Below the pieces are notes generated by a model. That model did not search any database and was not told where the DNA came from. It saw nothing but the letters and a program-made list of their open reading frames with translations. A stretch of DNA of 64,000 nucleotides. Origin: Canibacter sp052085365. Its GTDB lineage: Bacteria; Actinomycetota; Actinomycetes; Actinomycetales; Microbacteriaceae. The number at the start of each line of letters is the position of its first letter. Position 1 is the stretch's first letter. Where the stretch lies: contig JBQDFP010000003.1 in the NCBI GenBank assembly GCA_052085365.1, positions 1 through 64,000 on the forward strand. Direction: 5' to 3'. Shown here piece by piece: positions 8,488-16,499 of the stretch. The position numbers and the translations under genes are program-made.

Positions 8488-9417
8488 GTGACAGCTCCAA
8501 GATCAGCAGGTTCGACAGTCGCCCACGCCATCGGCGCGGCGGCTGTCGGCACGCTCGCATGGGCAACCCTCGTTGAGCGAAACCTGTTCACAGTCCGAAA
8601 CCTCACGGTGCCGATGCTGCCGGCAGGTTCTCGCCCCCTACGGGTCTTGCATGTGTCTGACACACATCTTGCCCCCTGGCAGGAACGCAAGATTCAATGG
8701 CTGCGCTCACTTGCTGAATTACGCCCAGATGCCGTTGTAATGACCGGAGATCTTCTCGGCCACATCCATGCCCGCGGAGCGCTTGTTCGCGCACTGACGC
8801 CGCTTGCAGAGCTTCATGTGCCCATGTTCTTCGTGCACGGGTCGAATGATTATTACGGCCCGATCGTAAAGAACCCGATCAAATACCTGCAGGCACCCAC
8901 ACGCAAATCCATCCGTAAGCCCGACATTGACAACGTAGCGCTCACAGGCGCGTTGGAAGAGCTGGGCGCGATCAACCTGAATAACTCGGCTGCTGCAGTT
9001 GAGATCGCGGGCCACCACACCGTGTGGTTTGGAATGAATGACCCACACATCAGTTATGACGATCATGAAGCGATGGAGGCCGCACTCGCTCGGCTTGATG
9101 TTCCCGATGATGCGATCCGCTTCGGTGTGGTGCACGCGCCCTACCAGGAGTCGCTCAACACCCTGCTTCGAAACGGAGCGCAGCACCTGTTCGCGGGTCA
9201 CACGCATGGTGGTCAAGTGTGTGTTCCGGGCGTGGGGGCGCTCACTTCAAACTGTGACCTGCCTATCGAACAGGCTGGTGGTTTAAGCGTCTGGTATGAC
9301 GCGCATCGTTCAGCGTCAATGAACGTGAGCCGGGGCCTGGGCACCTCAATTTATGCGCCGGTAAGGTTCTTCTGTAAACCTGAAGCACCGCTGGTCTTAT
9401 TCGAGTCCATCAAGTAA
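8488..9417 (+). CDS. Membrane-anchored metallophosphoesterase
   Basis: A calcineurin-like phosphoesterase of 309 residues, it starts with GTG immediately after the PBP stop, so translation is probably coupled. An N-terminal hydrophobic stretch (about 8-27) may anchor it. The metal-binding blocks are complete: VSDTHL, TGDLLG, HGSNDYYG, HAPYQ and GHTHGGQ. It resembles the YkuE/Rv3683-like group found next to PonA2 in actinobacteria. The substrate is unknown; a role in wall or lipid phosphate metabolism is inferred only from the neighbouring PBP. Confidence 0.88.
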   Translation: MTAPRSAGSTVAHAIGAAAVGTLAWATLVERNLFTVRNLTVPMLPAGSRPLRVLHVSDTHLAPWQERKIQWLRSLAELRPDAVVMTGDLLGHIHARGALVRALTPLAELHVPMFFVHGSNDYYGPIVKNPIKYLQAPTRKSIRKPDIDNVALTGALEELGAINLNNSAAAVEIAGHHTVWFGMNDPHISYDDHEAMEAALARLDVPDDAIRFGVVHAPYQESLNTLLRNGAQHLFAGHTHGGQVCVPGVGALTSNCDLPIEQAGGLSVWYDAHRSASMNVSRGLGTSIYAPVRFFCKPEAPLVLFESIK

Positions 9418-9426
9418 CTCGACCAC

Positions 9427-9472
9427 AAAAAAATCGCCCGGGGCTTCCACATGGAAAGTCCCGGGCGATTTT
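9427..9472. terminator. Bidirectional intrinsic terminator
   Basis: The 12-bp stem AAATCGCCCGGG/CCCGGGCGATTT has A-runs on the left and T on the right. It separates the convergent phosphoesterase and asd genes. Confidence 0.9.
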
Positions 9473-9484
9473 CATACGAGGTGC

Positions 9485-10540
9485 TTATTCACCGAGTTTC
9501 TTCTTGGCTACCTCTTCTGCGATCTGCACCGCGTTCAGCGCCGCACCTTTACGCAGGTTGTCGTTCGCGATGAACAGCACGAGCCCCTTATTGTCGGGAA
9601 CGCTCTGGTCTTGACGAATACGTCCCACCAGTGCGGGGTCTGCCCCTGCGGCATCGAGCGGAGTGGGTACGTCGGTCACGCGAACACCGGGAGCGGCACG
9701 CAGAATTGCGCGCGCCTGATCTGGTGTGATTGCGTTTTCGAACTCTGCATGGATCGCAAGTGAGTGCCCGGTGAATACGGGGACACGCACGCAGGTTCCT
9801 GATACACGCAGGTCGGGCAGTGCGAGAATCTTCCGGCTTTCGTTGCGAAGCTTTTGTTCTTCGTCGGTCTCTTCGCTGCCGTCCGACATGATGGAGCCGG
9901 CAAGTGGCAGCACATTTGCTGCAATGTGTTTCACATACACTTCGGGGTCGGGCATTGCCACGGACTTACCATTGTAGGTGAGCTGCTCTGCCTGACCACT
10001 GTCGATAATGGCACGCATCTGACCAATCAGTTCGTGCACACCCTTCAACCCCGAACCTGAGGTTGCTTGGTAAGTGGAGATGAGCAGACGTTCAAGCCCG
10101 GCAACACTGTGCAGTGCTTTCATGACGGGCATTGCTGCCATCGTGGTGCAGTTCGGGTTAGCGATGATGCCTTTCGAAGCGGTGTCGATGGCTTCAGGGT
10201 TCACTTCGCTGACAACGAGCGGTACGTGTGGGTCGAGTCGCCAGGCGCTCGAGTTGTCGATCACAGTTGCGCCGACATCAGTGAACTTGTGCGCGTATTC
10301 ACGTGAGGCTGAACCGCCGGCCGAGAACAATGCAATATCGATGCCGCTGACATCTGCGCGGGCTACGTTTTCAACCTGGACTTTCTGGTGACCAAACTTG
10401 AGCACCGTTCCTGCTGAACGTGGGCTTGAGAAGAAACGTATCGATGCGATGGGAAAGTCGCGATCGATAAGAAGTTGGCGGATCACTGCGCCGACCTGTC
10501 CTGTTGCGCCGACCACGGCCACGTTGAGTCCCTGTGACAT
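9485..10540 (-). CDS. asd: Aspartate-semialdehyde dehydrogenase
   Basis: It reduces aspartyl-4-phosphate to aspartate semialdehyde with NADPH, the branch to diaminopimelate, lysine, threonine and methionine. VVGATGQVG (about residues 9-17) is the NADP-binding loop, NPNCTT carries the catalytic Cys (about 129), and YQATSGSG and the C-terminal GHSLAIHAEFE block with the catalytic His are present. The 351-residue length is normal. AAGGA precedes the ATG. It follows lysC by about 110 bases in the usual actinobacterial order. Confidence 0.96.
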   Translation of the reverse strand: MSQGLNVAVVGATGQVGAVIRQLLIDRDFPIASIRFFSSPRSAGTVLKFGHQKVQVENVARADVSGIDIALFSAGGSASREYAHKFTDVGATVIDNSSAWRLDPHVPLVVSEVNPEAIDTASKGIIANPNCTTMAAMPVMKALHSVAGLERLLISTYQATSGSGLKGVHELIGQMRAIIDSGQAEQLTYNGKSVAMPDPEVYVKHIAANVLPLAGSIMSDGSEETDEEQKLRNESRKILALPDLRVSGTCVRVPVFTGHSLAIHAEFENAITPDQARAILRAAPGVRVTDVPTPLDAAGADPALVGRIRQDQSVPDNKGLVLFIANDNLRKGAALNAVQIAEEVAKKKLGE

Positions 10541-10651
10541 CTAACGTCCTTTCTCGATTGATAGATCGCCTGTCTTCAGCGTAGCCAAACCAGGTGGGAA
10601 TCTATGGGGTTGTGTCACGAATGTGATGTGACATTCACCCTACGGTTGTTG

Positions 10652-11170
10652 TTAGCGGCCGGTTCCGGCGTACACGGTGGCTTCGTCGTTCGCGTCAAGC
10701 CCAAATGCTGAGTGCAAAACGCGCTGCGCTTCGTCAGCTACGTCTGCGCGAGTCACCACTGAAATGCGGATCTCTGAAGTTGAAATCATTTCAATATTGA
10801 TTCCGGCTTCGTAAAGCGCATTAAAGAGCCGGGCTGACACGCCAACGTTGGTGCGCATACCAGCACCCACGACAGCAATTTTTGCTACCTGATCGTCATA
10901 CTGCAGTGATTCGAATGCGATTTCGTCGCGGCGCGCTTCGAGCGCTTCGATGACACGGCGTCCGTCACCCGTCGGGACCGTGAAGCTGATATCGGTGCGG
11001 TTGGTGTCGGCGATAGAAACGTTCTGCACGATCATGTCGACCATCGCGTTCGATTCGGCAACGATCTCAAAAATCTGGGCGGCCTTGCCGGGTGCGTCGG
11101 GCACACCAGCGATGGTGACTTTAGCTTCGTCGGTTTCGGAAGCGATTCCCGTGATGATGGGGTTTTCCAC
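10652..11170 (-). CDS. lysC: Aspartate kinase beta subunit from an internal in-frame start
   Basis: Codon 254 of lysC is GTG (Val, in the context ATVENPIITG) and is preceded by AAGGAG with a five-base gap, a well-formed start signal inside the gene. Starting here gives a 172-residue protein consisting only of the two ACT domains. This agrees in length and position with the separately translated beta subunit known in Corynebacterium. The ribosome site and frame are seen directly; that it is translated is inferred from the family. Confidence 0.7.
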   Translation of the reverse strand: MENPIITGIASETDEAKVTIAGVPDAPGKAAQIFEIVAESNAMVDMIVQNVSIADTNRTDISFTVPTGDGRRVIEALEARRDEIAFESLQYDDQVAKIAVVGAGMRTNVGVSARLFNALYEAGINIEMISTSEIRISVVTRADVADEAQRVLHSAFGLDANDEATVYAGTGR

Positions 11171-11929
11171 AGTGGCTCCTTCGGGCTGGCCTTTTTCCGG
11201 ATCGTAAATGATGGTGCCCAGTCCGCTCGAGAATGATGAGCGGACACGCAGTGGGACTCCGTGTCTGCGGGCGAATTCAACAGCGCGCAGGTGCAGAACT
11301 TTTGCACCTGATGCGGCAAGTTCAAGCATTTCTTCAGCAGTGATCGAGTCAAGCATGTGCGCGAGTGGGACGATGCGTGGGTCTGCTGAATAGACTCCGT
11401 CAACGTCCGTATAGATTTCGCACACATCCGCATCAAGTGCTGAAGCGAGCGCGACCGCGGTGGTGTCTGATCCACCACGACCCAAAGTTGTAATGTCTCG
11501 CGTGTCTCGGTTGAAGCCCTGGAAGCCGGCAACGATCGCGATTGCGCCGGAATCTAGCGCTTCACGAACACGCATCGGCGTCACATCGACAATGCGCGCA
11601 GCTCCGTGTGTTGAGTCGGTGATCATGCCGGCTTGGCTCCCGGTGAACGACAATGCGTCAGCGCCGAGCCCTTTAATCGACATGGCGAGCAGCGCCATCG
11701 AGATACGTTCACCCGAGGTGAGCAACATGTCGAGTTCGCGCGGAGCTGGAATAGGGGTGACTTCGTTGGCGAGGTCGATAAGCTCGTCGGTGGTGTCTCC
11801 CATGGCACTGACGACAACGACGACTTCATTACCTTCACGGCGTGTATCAACAATGCGTTTGGCGACGCGTTTAATGCTTTCGGCATCCGAAACGGATGAT
11901 CCGCCAAATTTTTGCACGATTAAAGCCAT
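10652..11929 (-). CDS. lysC: Aspartate kinase, alpha subunit
   Basis: It phosphorylates aspartate, the first step of the diaminopimelate/lysine/threonine pathway. The kinase domain spans about residues 1-245 (KFGGSSV at the start, TLGRGGSDTTA and EIYTDVDGVYSADPRIV further on). Two ACT regulatory domains follow (about 262-340 and 345-420), with QNVS and the ISTSEIRISVV block. At 425 residues it matches the lysine/threonine-regulated alpha2beta2 enzymes of corynebacteria and mycobacteria. GGAGGA lies six bases before ATG. It is followed by asd. Confidence 0.96.
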   Translation of the reverse strand: MALIVQKFGGSSVSDAESIKRVAKRIVDTRREGNEVVVVVSAMGDTTDELIDLANEVTPIPAPRELDMLLTSGERISMALLAMSIKGLGADALSFTGSQAGMITDSTHGAARIVDVTPMRVREALDSGAIAIVAGFQGFNRDTRDITTLGRGGSDTTAVALASALDADVCEIYTDVDGVYSADPRIVPLAHMLDSITAEEMLELAASGAKVLHLRAVEFARRHGVPLRVRSSFSSGLGTIIYDPEKGQPEGATVENPIITGIASETDEAKVTIAGVPDAPGKAAQIFEIVAESNAMVDMIVQNVSIADTNRTDISFTVPTGDGRRVIEALEARRDEIAFESLQYDDQVAKIAVVGAGMRTNVGVSARLFNALYEAGINIEMISTSEIRISVVTRADVADEAQRVLHSAFGLDANDEATVYAGTGR

Positions 11930-12012
11930 GCAGCATCCTCCTGGAGCTGGAGTCGAATTGAGACAGCTTCTATTATCTTAACGGTCGCTGACTGCGTGAA
12001 CTTGGAATATGA

Positions 12013-12609
12013 CTAGCTCAGCTTGGTTCGACCTTCGAATGCGCGTCCGAGCGTCACCTCATCAGCGAATTCAAGATCACCGCCAACGGGCAGTCCTGAT
12101 GCGAGCCGCGAGACAGGTATTTCGATGCTGGTCAGTAGCCGAGAGAGGTAGGCGGCGGTGGCTTCGCCTTCCAGATTCGGGTCGGTTGCAATAATGACTT
12201 CTCGAATCTCGCTCTCCCCCACGCGTTTCATAAGGTGTTGAATGTTGAGATCATCTGGCCCGATACCATCGATCGGGCTAATAGCGCCACCGAGCACGTG
12301 ATACCGGCCCCGATATTGTCGAGTTCGTTCAATCGCAACAATGTCTTTGGGTTCTTCAACTACGCAGATGAGGCCCGTGTCACGTCGCGGGTCGGCGCAC
12401 ACACCACAAACTTCGGTTTCGCTGACATTGCCACATATTTCGCAGAACTTCACACGGTTGCGAATTTCACTGAGCAGTTCTGCCAAGTGTGAGGGGTCGT
12501 AGCTTTGGGTTTGCAGCACGAAGAATGTGATGCGTTGTGCGGACTTTGGCCCGATGCCGGGGAGTTTCCCAAACTCGTCGATGAGGTCTTGAATAATGCC
12601 TTCGTACAC
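12013..12609 (-). CDS. recR: Recombination protein RecR
   Basis: The 198-residue DNA-binding mediator acts in RecFOR-type repair, loading RecA at gaps. The order is a helix-hairpin-helix (KLPGIGPKSAQRI, about residues 14-26), a four-Cys zinc finger (CEICGNV...CGVC, about 56-71) and a Toprim domain (ICVVEEPKDIVAIERT). A C-terminal SRLASGLPVGGDLEFAD wraps the fold. The start codon is GTG, two bases after the dnaX stop. The nucleoid protein gene ybaB, commonly found between dnaX and recR, is absent here. Confidence 0.96.
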   Translation of the reverse strand: MYEGIIQDLIDEFGKLPGIGPKSAQRITFFVLQTQSYDPSHLAELLSEIRNRVKFCEICGNVSETEVCGVCADPRRDTGLICVVEEPKDIVAIERTRQYRGRYHVLGGAISPIDGIGPDDLNIQHLMKRVGESEIREVIIATDPNLEGEATAAYLSRLLTSIEIPVSRLASGLPVGGDLEFADEVTLGRAFEGRTKLS

Positions 12610-12611
12610 GG

Positions 12612-15212
12612 TTAGTCCTCATTTTCAGGCAGCGGTCGTTCTTCAACAAGTGCTGCATCAAATACTTCACGTACGACGGCTTCGCCGTATCGCACAAATT
12701 CGGGCATGCTCTGCTTCGTCTGCGGCGCTGCCTCGGCAGGTTCCGTTTCGTTAAACGAAACGTTTGACGATTTGGCGGCAGTTTCCGCAGGTGCTGCGGG
12801 CGCAACTGGCATTACCGGTGCCGCATTGACAGCACCGCCAGCTGCGAGGCCGAGCGCCGCGGCTCGTTCAGCAGCGGTGGGACGTCGGGTCTGCGCAGCG
12901 TCGGACACTATTTCTTCTGTTGCTAGCTCAGTGCTTGCTGGTTGCTGCGCTGGCGTTGGAGGGCTCGCCTGGACATGCGCGGTAACCTGGGCGACGCGTG
13001 CCAGCACCGGATCATGGGTTTCTACAGACGGAGCATCAGGTACCGGCGCTTCGGGCGCAGGCTCATTATCCGGCTGAGCGGGCTCTCCTTGTTCGGGCGC
13101 TTCGGGCTGCTCGGCTCGCGCACGATGAGGGTCGTCACCTTCGTCGGCATGAGGTTTCGCGGCTTCGTTACCCGGTGTGCGGTGCTCGCGTGCGGTTTGC
13201 AGTGAGATCTTCACCGGAACATACCGCAGCTGCACACCGAGCGCGTCGTGGAGTGCTTCACGCAGCGGGTTTGCACCGTCTCGTTTGAACGCTTCGAGAT
13301 CACTTTCGCTCGTGAGTCCGATGCGGAGAATATCGTCGTCCAGCGCCATTGGCGTGACCGCATCCACTGCGGTGAATGCGGCACGATTCTTCTGGATCAG
13401 GTCTTCGAGTACATCGCTCCACACTTCACGGAGGTCATCAATACCGGGGGCTACATTCTCACCGGGGTCTACGCTGTCTGAAGCGGGGACGGCCTCGGGG
13501 CCTGGTGCAGGGCCCGCATCTTGAGTGCGCTCTGGCGTGTTCGCTGCTGCCGATTTATCGGCCGCAGCCTCAGCTGGTTCAGTAGCCGCTGGCTGCGCCT
13601 GAGACGCTGTTTGCTCTTGAGGCTCTGGCTGTGACTGATTCTGTGGCTGCGCTGGGGTGGTGGGATCAGCTGGCGCTGCGGGCGGTGGCTGCGTCGCCGC
13701 TGCAGCTGGCGTGTGTTGACCTTCGTCGAGGAACGCGGTCGACGGGGGCGCTGTTGAAATGCGGTTCATTTCTGACTGCAGCTTTTCACGCACATCACTG
13801 TCAGGGCTCGACTGCGCGGCATCATCATCTTGTAAGAATGCACGCACCTGCTGCAGAGCTTGGGCAGCATTCGGGGCAGCGTTCGAACTGGACGGGTTCT
13901 GGTTCGTTTGTGGCGCGGTTGCTGGCTGCGTTGGGACCTGCGAAGCAGCTGTCGACGCATCGCCCTGCGTTGTTGCGGGATGAATATGAGCCTGCGGCGG
14001 GCGTGTTTGCCGCTCTGGCGGCGTCTCGCCACGCGGGGGCGCCTGTTGGGGAGCTGGCTGTTGGGGTGTTTGCTGTCGAGAATTTGACTGCTGGCTCGTT
14101 TCGTTTGAGCGAACACGTGCCAGGACTCGTGCAACCATCAGTTCAAGCTGCATCCGCGGTGCGGATGCGCCTGCCATATGATCGAGTGCTTCGTTCACTA
14201 TGTCGGCGACGCGAGAAATATCACCGCGGCCAAAGCTTTGCGCCTGTTCAAACATACGCTGCAATTGGTCCTCGGGAACACCGCGAAGCACTCCGGCAGC
14301 GCCGTCAACATCGGTTGCGTTCACAACAATCAGGTCGCGCAAGCGCTGCAACAAATCTTCGGTGAAACGTCGTGGGTCTTGGCCGGTCTGTACCACCTGA
14401 TCAACGCCGGTGAACGCACGTGCTGCATCCCCTGAGGCCAGGGCGCTGATGACCTCATCGATGAGTTCACTGCTTGTGAAACCTAGGAGCGCCGCGGCGC
14501 GATCGAGATGCACTTCACCGTCGTCCGAGCCTGCGATGAGCTGGTCAAGAATGGACAGGGTGTCGCGAGCAGACCCACCACCGGCGCGCACCAGTAACGG
14601 CAGCACGCCCGGCTCAACCGTAATATTTTCACTATCGGCCAGCTGTTGCGTGTAATCAATCAGCGTTGCGGGCGCGATCAGCCGAAATGGGTAGTGATGG
14701 GTGCGTGAACGGATCGTGCCAAGCACTTTTTCGGGCTCCGTTGTCGCAAAAATAAATTTCAGGTGTTCGGGTGGCTCTTCGACGATCTTGAGCAACGCAT
14801 TGAACCCGTGCGCGGTGACCATGTGGGCCTCATCAATGATGAAGATCTTGTACCGGTCACGGGCCGGAGCGAATGTTGCGCGTTCGCGAAGGTCACGCGC
14901 ATCTTCAACACTGCCGTGACTTGCGGCATCGATTTCAACAACGTCGATCGAGCCTCCCCCGTCGCGGCTGAGCTCCACACAGCTTTCGCACACCCCACAC
15001 GGCGAGTCAGTCGGCCCTTCGGCACAGTTCAAGCAGCGCGCCAAAATACGCGCCGAAGTGGTCTTGCCGCACCCTCTGGGGCCACTAAATAGATACGCAT
15101 GCCCGATCTTGTTGCTGCGCAACGCCGCCATGAGCGGTTCAGTGACGTGGCTTTGCCCGATCATTTGAGAAAAGGTGTCTGGTCGGTAGCGACGGTACAG
15201 TGCGGTGGCCAT
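12612..15212 (-). CDS. dnaX: DNA polymerase III gamma/tau subunit
   Basis: This is the clamp-loader ATPase of the replicase. The AAA+ domain has Walker A GPRGCGKTTS (about residues 44-53), a zinc knuckle of four Cys between about 63 and 80 (CAEGPTDSPCGVCESC), Walker B/DExH IIDEAHMVT and the sensor IFATTEPEKV. Residues from about 370 to 620 are a low-complexity Gln/Pro/Ala-rich linker, then a tau-like segment (DDLREVWSDVLEDLIQKNRA), then another acidic/Pro-rich tail. The 866 residues are within the actinobacterial range. The gene is the first of dnaX-recR. The ribosome site is weak. I did not find a slippery frameshift signal I would defend. Confidence 0.95.
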   Translation of the reverse strand: MATALYRRYRPDTFSQMIGQSHVTEPLMAALRSNKIGHAYLFSGPRGCGKTTSARILARCLNCAEGPTDSPCGVCESCVELSRDGGGSIDVVEIDAASHGSVEDARDLRERATFAPARDRYKIFIIDEAHMVTAHGFNALLKIVEEPPEHLKFIFATTEPEKVLGTIRSRTHHYPFRLIAPATLIDYTQQLADSENITVEPGVLPLLVRAGGGSARDTLSILDQLIAGSDDGEVHLDRAAALLGFTSSELIDEVISALASGDAARAFTGVDQVVQTGQDPRRFTEDLLQRLRDLIVVNATDVDGAAGVLRGVPEDQLQRMFEQAQSFGRGDISRVADIVNEALDHMAGASAPRMQLELMVARVLARVRSNETSQQSNSRQQTPQQPAPQQAPPRGETPPERQTRPPQAHIHPATTQGDASTAASQVPTQPATAPQTNQNPSSSNAAPNAAQALQQVRAFLQDDDAAQSSPDSDVREKLQSEMNRISTAPPSTAFLDEGQHTPAAAATQPPPAAPADPTTPAQPQNQSQPEPQEQTASQAQPAATEPAEAAADKSAAANTPERTQDAGPAPGPEAVPASDSVDPGENVAPGIDDLREVWSDVLEDLIQKNRAAFTAVDAVTPMALDDDILRIGLTSESDLEAFKRDGANPLREALHDALGVQLRYVPVKISLQTAREHRTPGNEAAKPHADEGDDPHRARAEQPEAPEQGEPAQPDNEPAPEAPVPDAPSVETHDPVLARVAQVTAHVQASPPTPAQQPASTELATEEIVSDAAQTRRPTAAERAAALGLAAGGAVNAAPVMPVAPAAPAETAAKSSNVSFNETEPAEAAPQTKQSMPEFVRYGEAVVREVFDAALVEERPLPENED

Positions 15213-15271
15213 GAGCTACATCGTAGTCGTCACCGCCGACAATCGGCCTGAAAAGAGCCGAAATGTGGACA

Positions 15272-15365
15272 CAAAAAGACCCCTCACGCACCCGTGAGAG
15301 CCCGGGTACCCTTGCTGCGTTTCCGCCCTGGGGGAGTTCGCCAAGATCACGCCACGTGAGGGGCC
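15272..15365 (-). ncRNA. ffs: Signal recognition particle RNA, small (4.5S) type
   Basis: Read on the minus strand, the ends CCCCTCACG and CGTGAGGGG pair. The apical arm holds AACTCCCCCAGGGCGGAAAC with the GGAA tetraloop, followed by GCAGCAAGGGTA, the conserved Ffh-binding asymmetric loop. A T-rich tail (TCTTTTTG) ends it. Placement just upstream of dnaX is typical for actinobacteria. Confidence 0.93.
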
Positions 15366-15506
15366 TGATCAGTCTAGCGTAAGAGTTGTTGTCACAAAAA
15401 TGCGACAGAAGTGGCAGCACTTGTATTGCTTACGCAGTTACACTTTGAGAGTTTCCACAGTTCGCTTCGAATTGATGTGGACCGGTTTTTGGGAAGGACC
15501 TCTTGT

Positions 15507-16499
15507 ATGGCGTCAGGGCTTGCAGCACTGCTGGACGACATTGCAGCGCTCGCTCGAGCCGCAGCAGCAAACCTCGACGATGTGAGCGCCGCAGCGGGAC
15601 GCGCCAGCGCGAAAGCCGCAGGAGTAGTGGTGGACGATGCCGCGGTGACGCCGCGATTCGTGACGGGCATCACCCCCAAGCGTGAACTGCCCATTATTTG
15701 GAAAATATTCCTCGGGTCGCTGCGCAACAAGCTCCTGCTGATTATTCCGCTCGCGCTGATTCTCAGTCAGTTTGCCCCCTGGTCGCTTACCCCGATCCTC
15801 ATGCTCGGTGGCACGTATTTGTGTTTTGAAGGCGCCGAAAAAGTTCTTGAATATATTTTTCCGGGGCATGCGCCTGACGCCGCAGCGAACGTTGCACGCG
15901 GGCCAGAGTCAGAGAAGAAAATTGTTTCGGGCGCGATTCGTACCGACCTGATTTTGAGCGCTGAAATCATGATGATTTCACTCGCAGAGGTTGCCGCTGA
16001 AACATTTTGGTCCCGGCTCACCATCCTGATCGTAGTCGCCTTTATCATCACGATTGGTGTCTACGGGGTTGTGGCACTGTTCGTGAAAATGGACGATATC
16101 GGTATGGCGCTCGCCGAACGGAAATTAGGGTTTACTCGCGTTGTCGGTCGAGGTCTGGCCGCCGCAATGCCGAAAGTTCTAACCGGTGTTTCAGTGATCG
16201 GGGTATTCGCGATGCTGTGGGTCGGTGGGCACATTCTTCTCGTGGGCACCGATGAGCTTGGTTGGCACTGGCCGTACTCGCTCGTGCACTATCTTGAGGG
16301 TCTTGTCGCGGGTTTCGCGAGTGTCGGACCCGCACTCGCCTGGTGCATCAACACGCTGTGCTCACTCCTGCTGGGGCTGCTCTGGGGCAGTGTGGTCGTC
16401 GGGATAGTGCATCTGATCCCGAAACGTTCAGGCGGGCCAGCTTCGTCGAAGACCAGCCCACCTGAACGGGAAATTGACGGTGAAACCGAAGTGTCCTAG
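15507..16499 (+). CDS. DUF808 family integral membrane protein (YedI-like)
   Basis: The 330-residue protein starts MASGLAALLDDIAALAR and continues with AAGVVVDDAAVTPRFVTG, the N-terminal signature of the DUF808/YedI family. About seven hydrophobic segments follow from residue 75 on (LLLIIPLALILSQFAP, LTILIVVAFIITIGVYGVV and others). Function is unknown in the family. ATG 15507 is preferred over an upstream ATG because it carries GGGAAGGA at the right distance and matches the family start. Its stop overlaps the stop of the convergent ABC gene by three bases (16497-16499 versus 16496-16498). Confidence 0.88.
   Translation: MASGLAALLDDIAALARAAAANLDDVSAAAGRASAKAAGVVVDDAAVTPRFVTGITPKRELPIIWKIFLGSLRNKLLLIIPLALILSQFAPWSLTPILMLGGTYLCFEGAEKVLEYIFPGHAPDAAANVARGPESEKKIVSGAIRTDLILSAEIMMISLAEVAAETFWSRLTILIVVAFIITIGVYGVVALFVKMDDIGMALAERKLGFTRVVGRGLAAAMPKVLTGVSVIGVFAMLWVGGHILLVGTDELGWHWPYSLVHYLEGLVAGFASVGPALAWCINTLCSLLLGLLWGSVVVGIVHLIPKRSGGPASSKTSPPEREIDGETEVS

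Noticed and set aside
13631..14365. Long open frame antisense to dnaX
   Set aside because: It lies wholly within dnaX, in its Gln/Pro/Ala-rich low-complexity region, and has no start signal or recognisable domain; such shadows are expected from codon bias.
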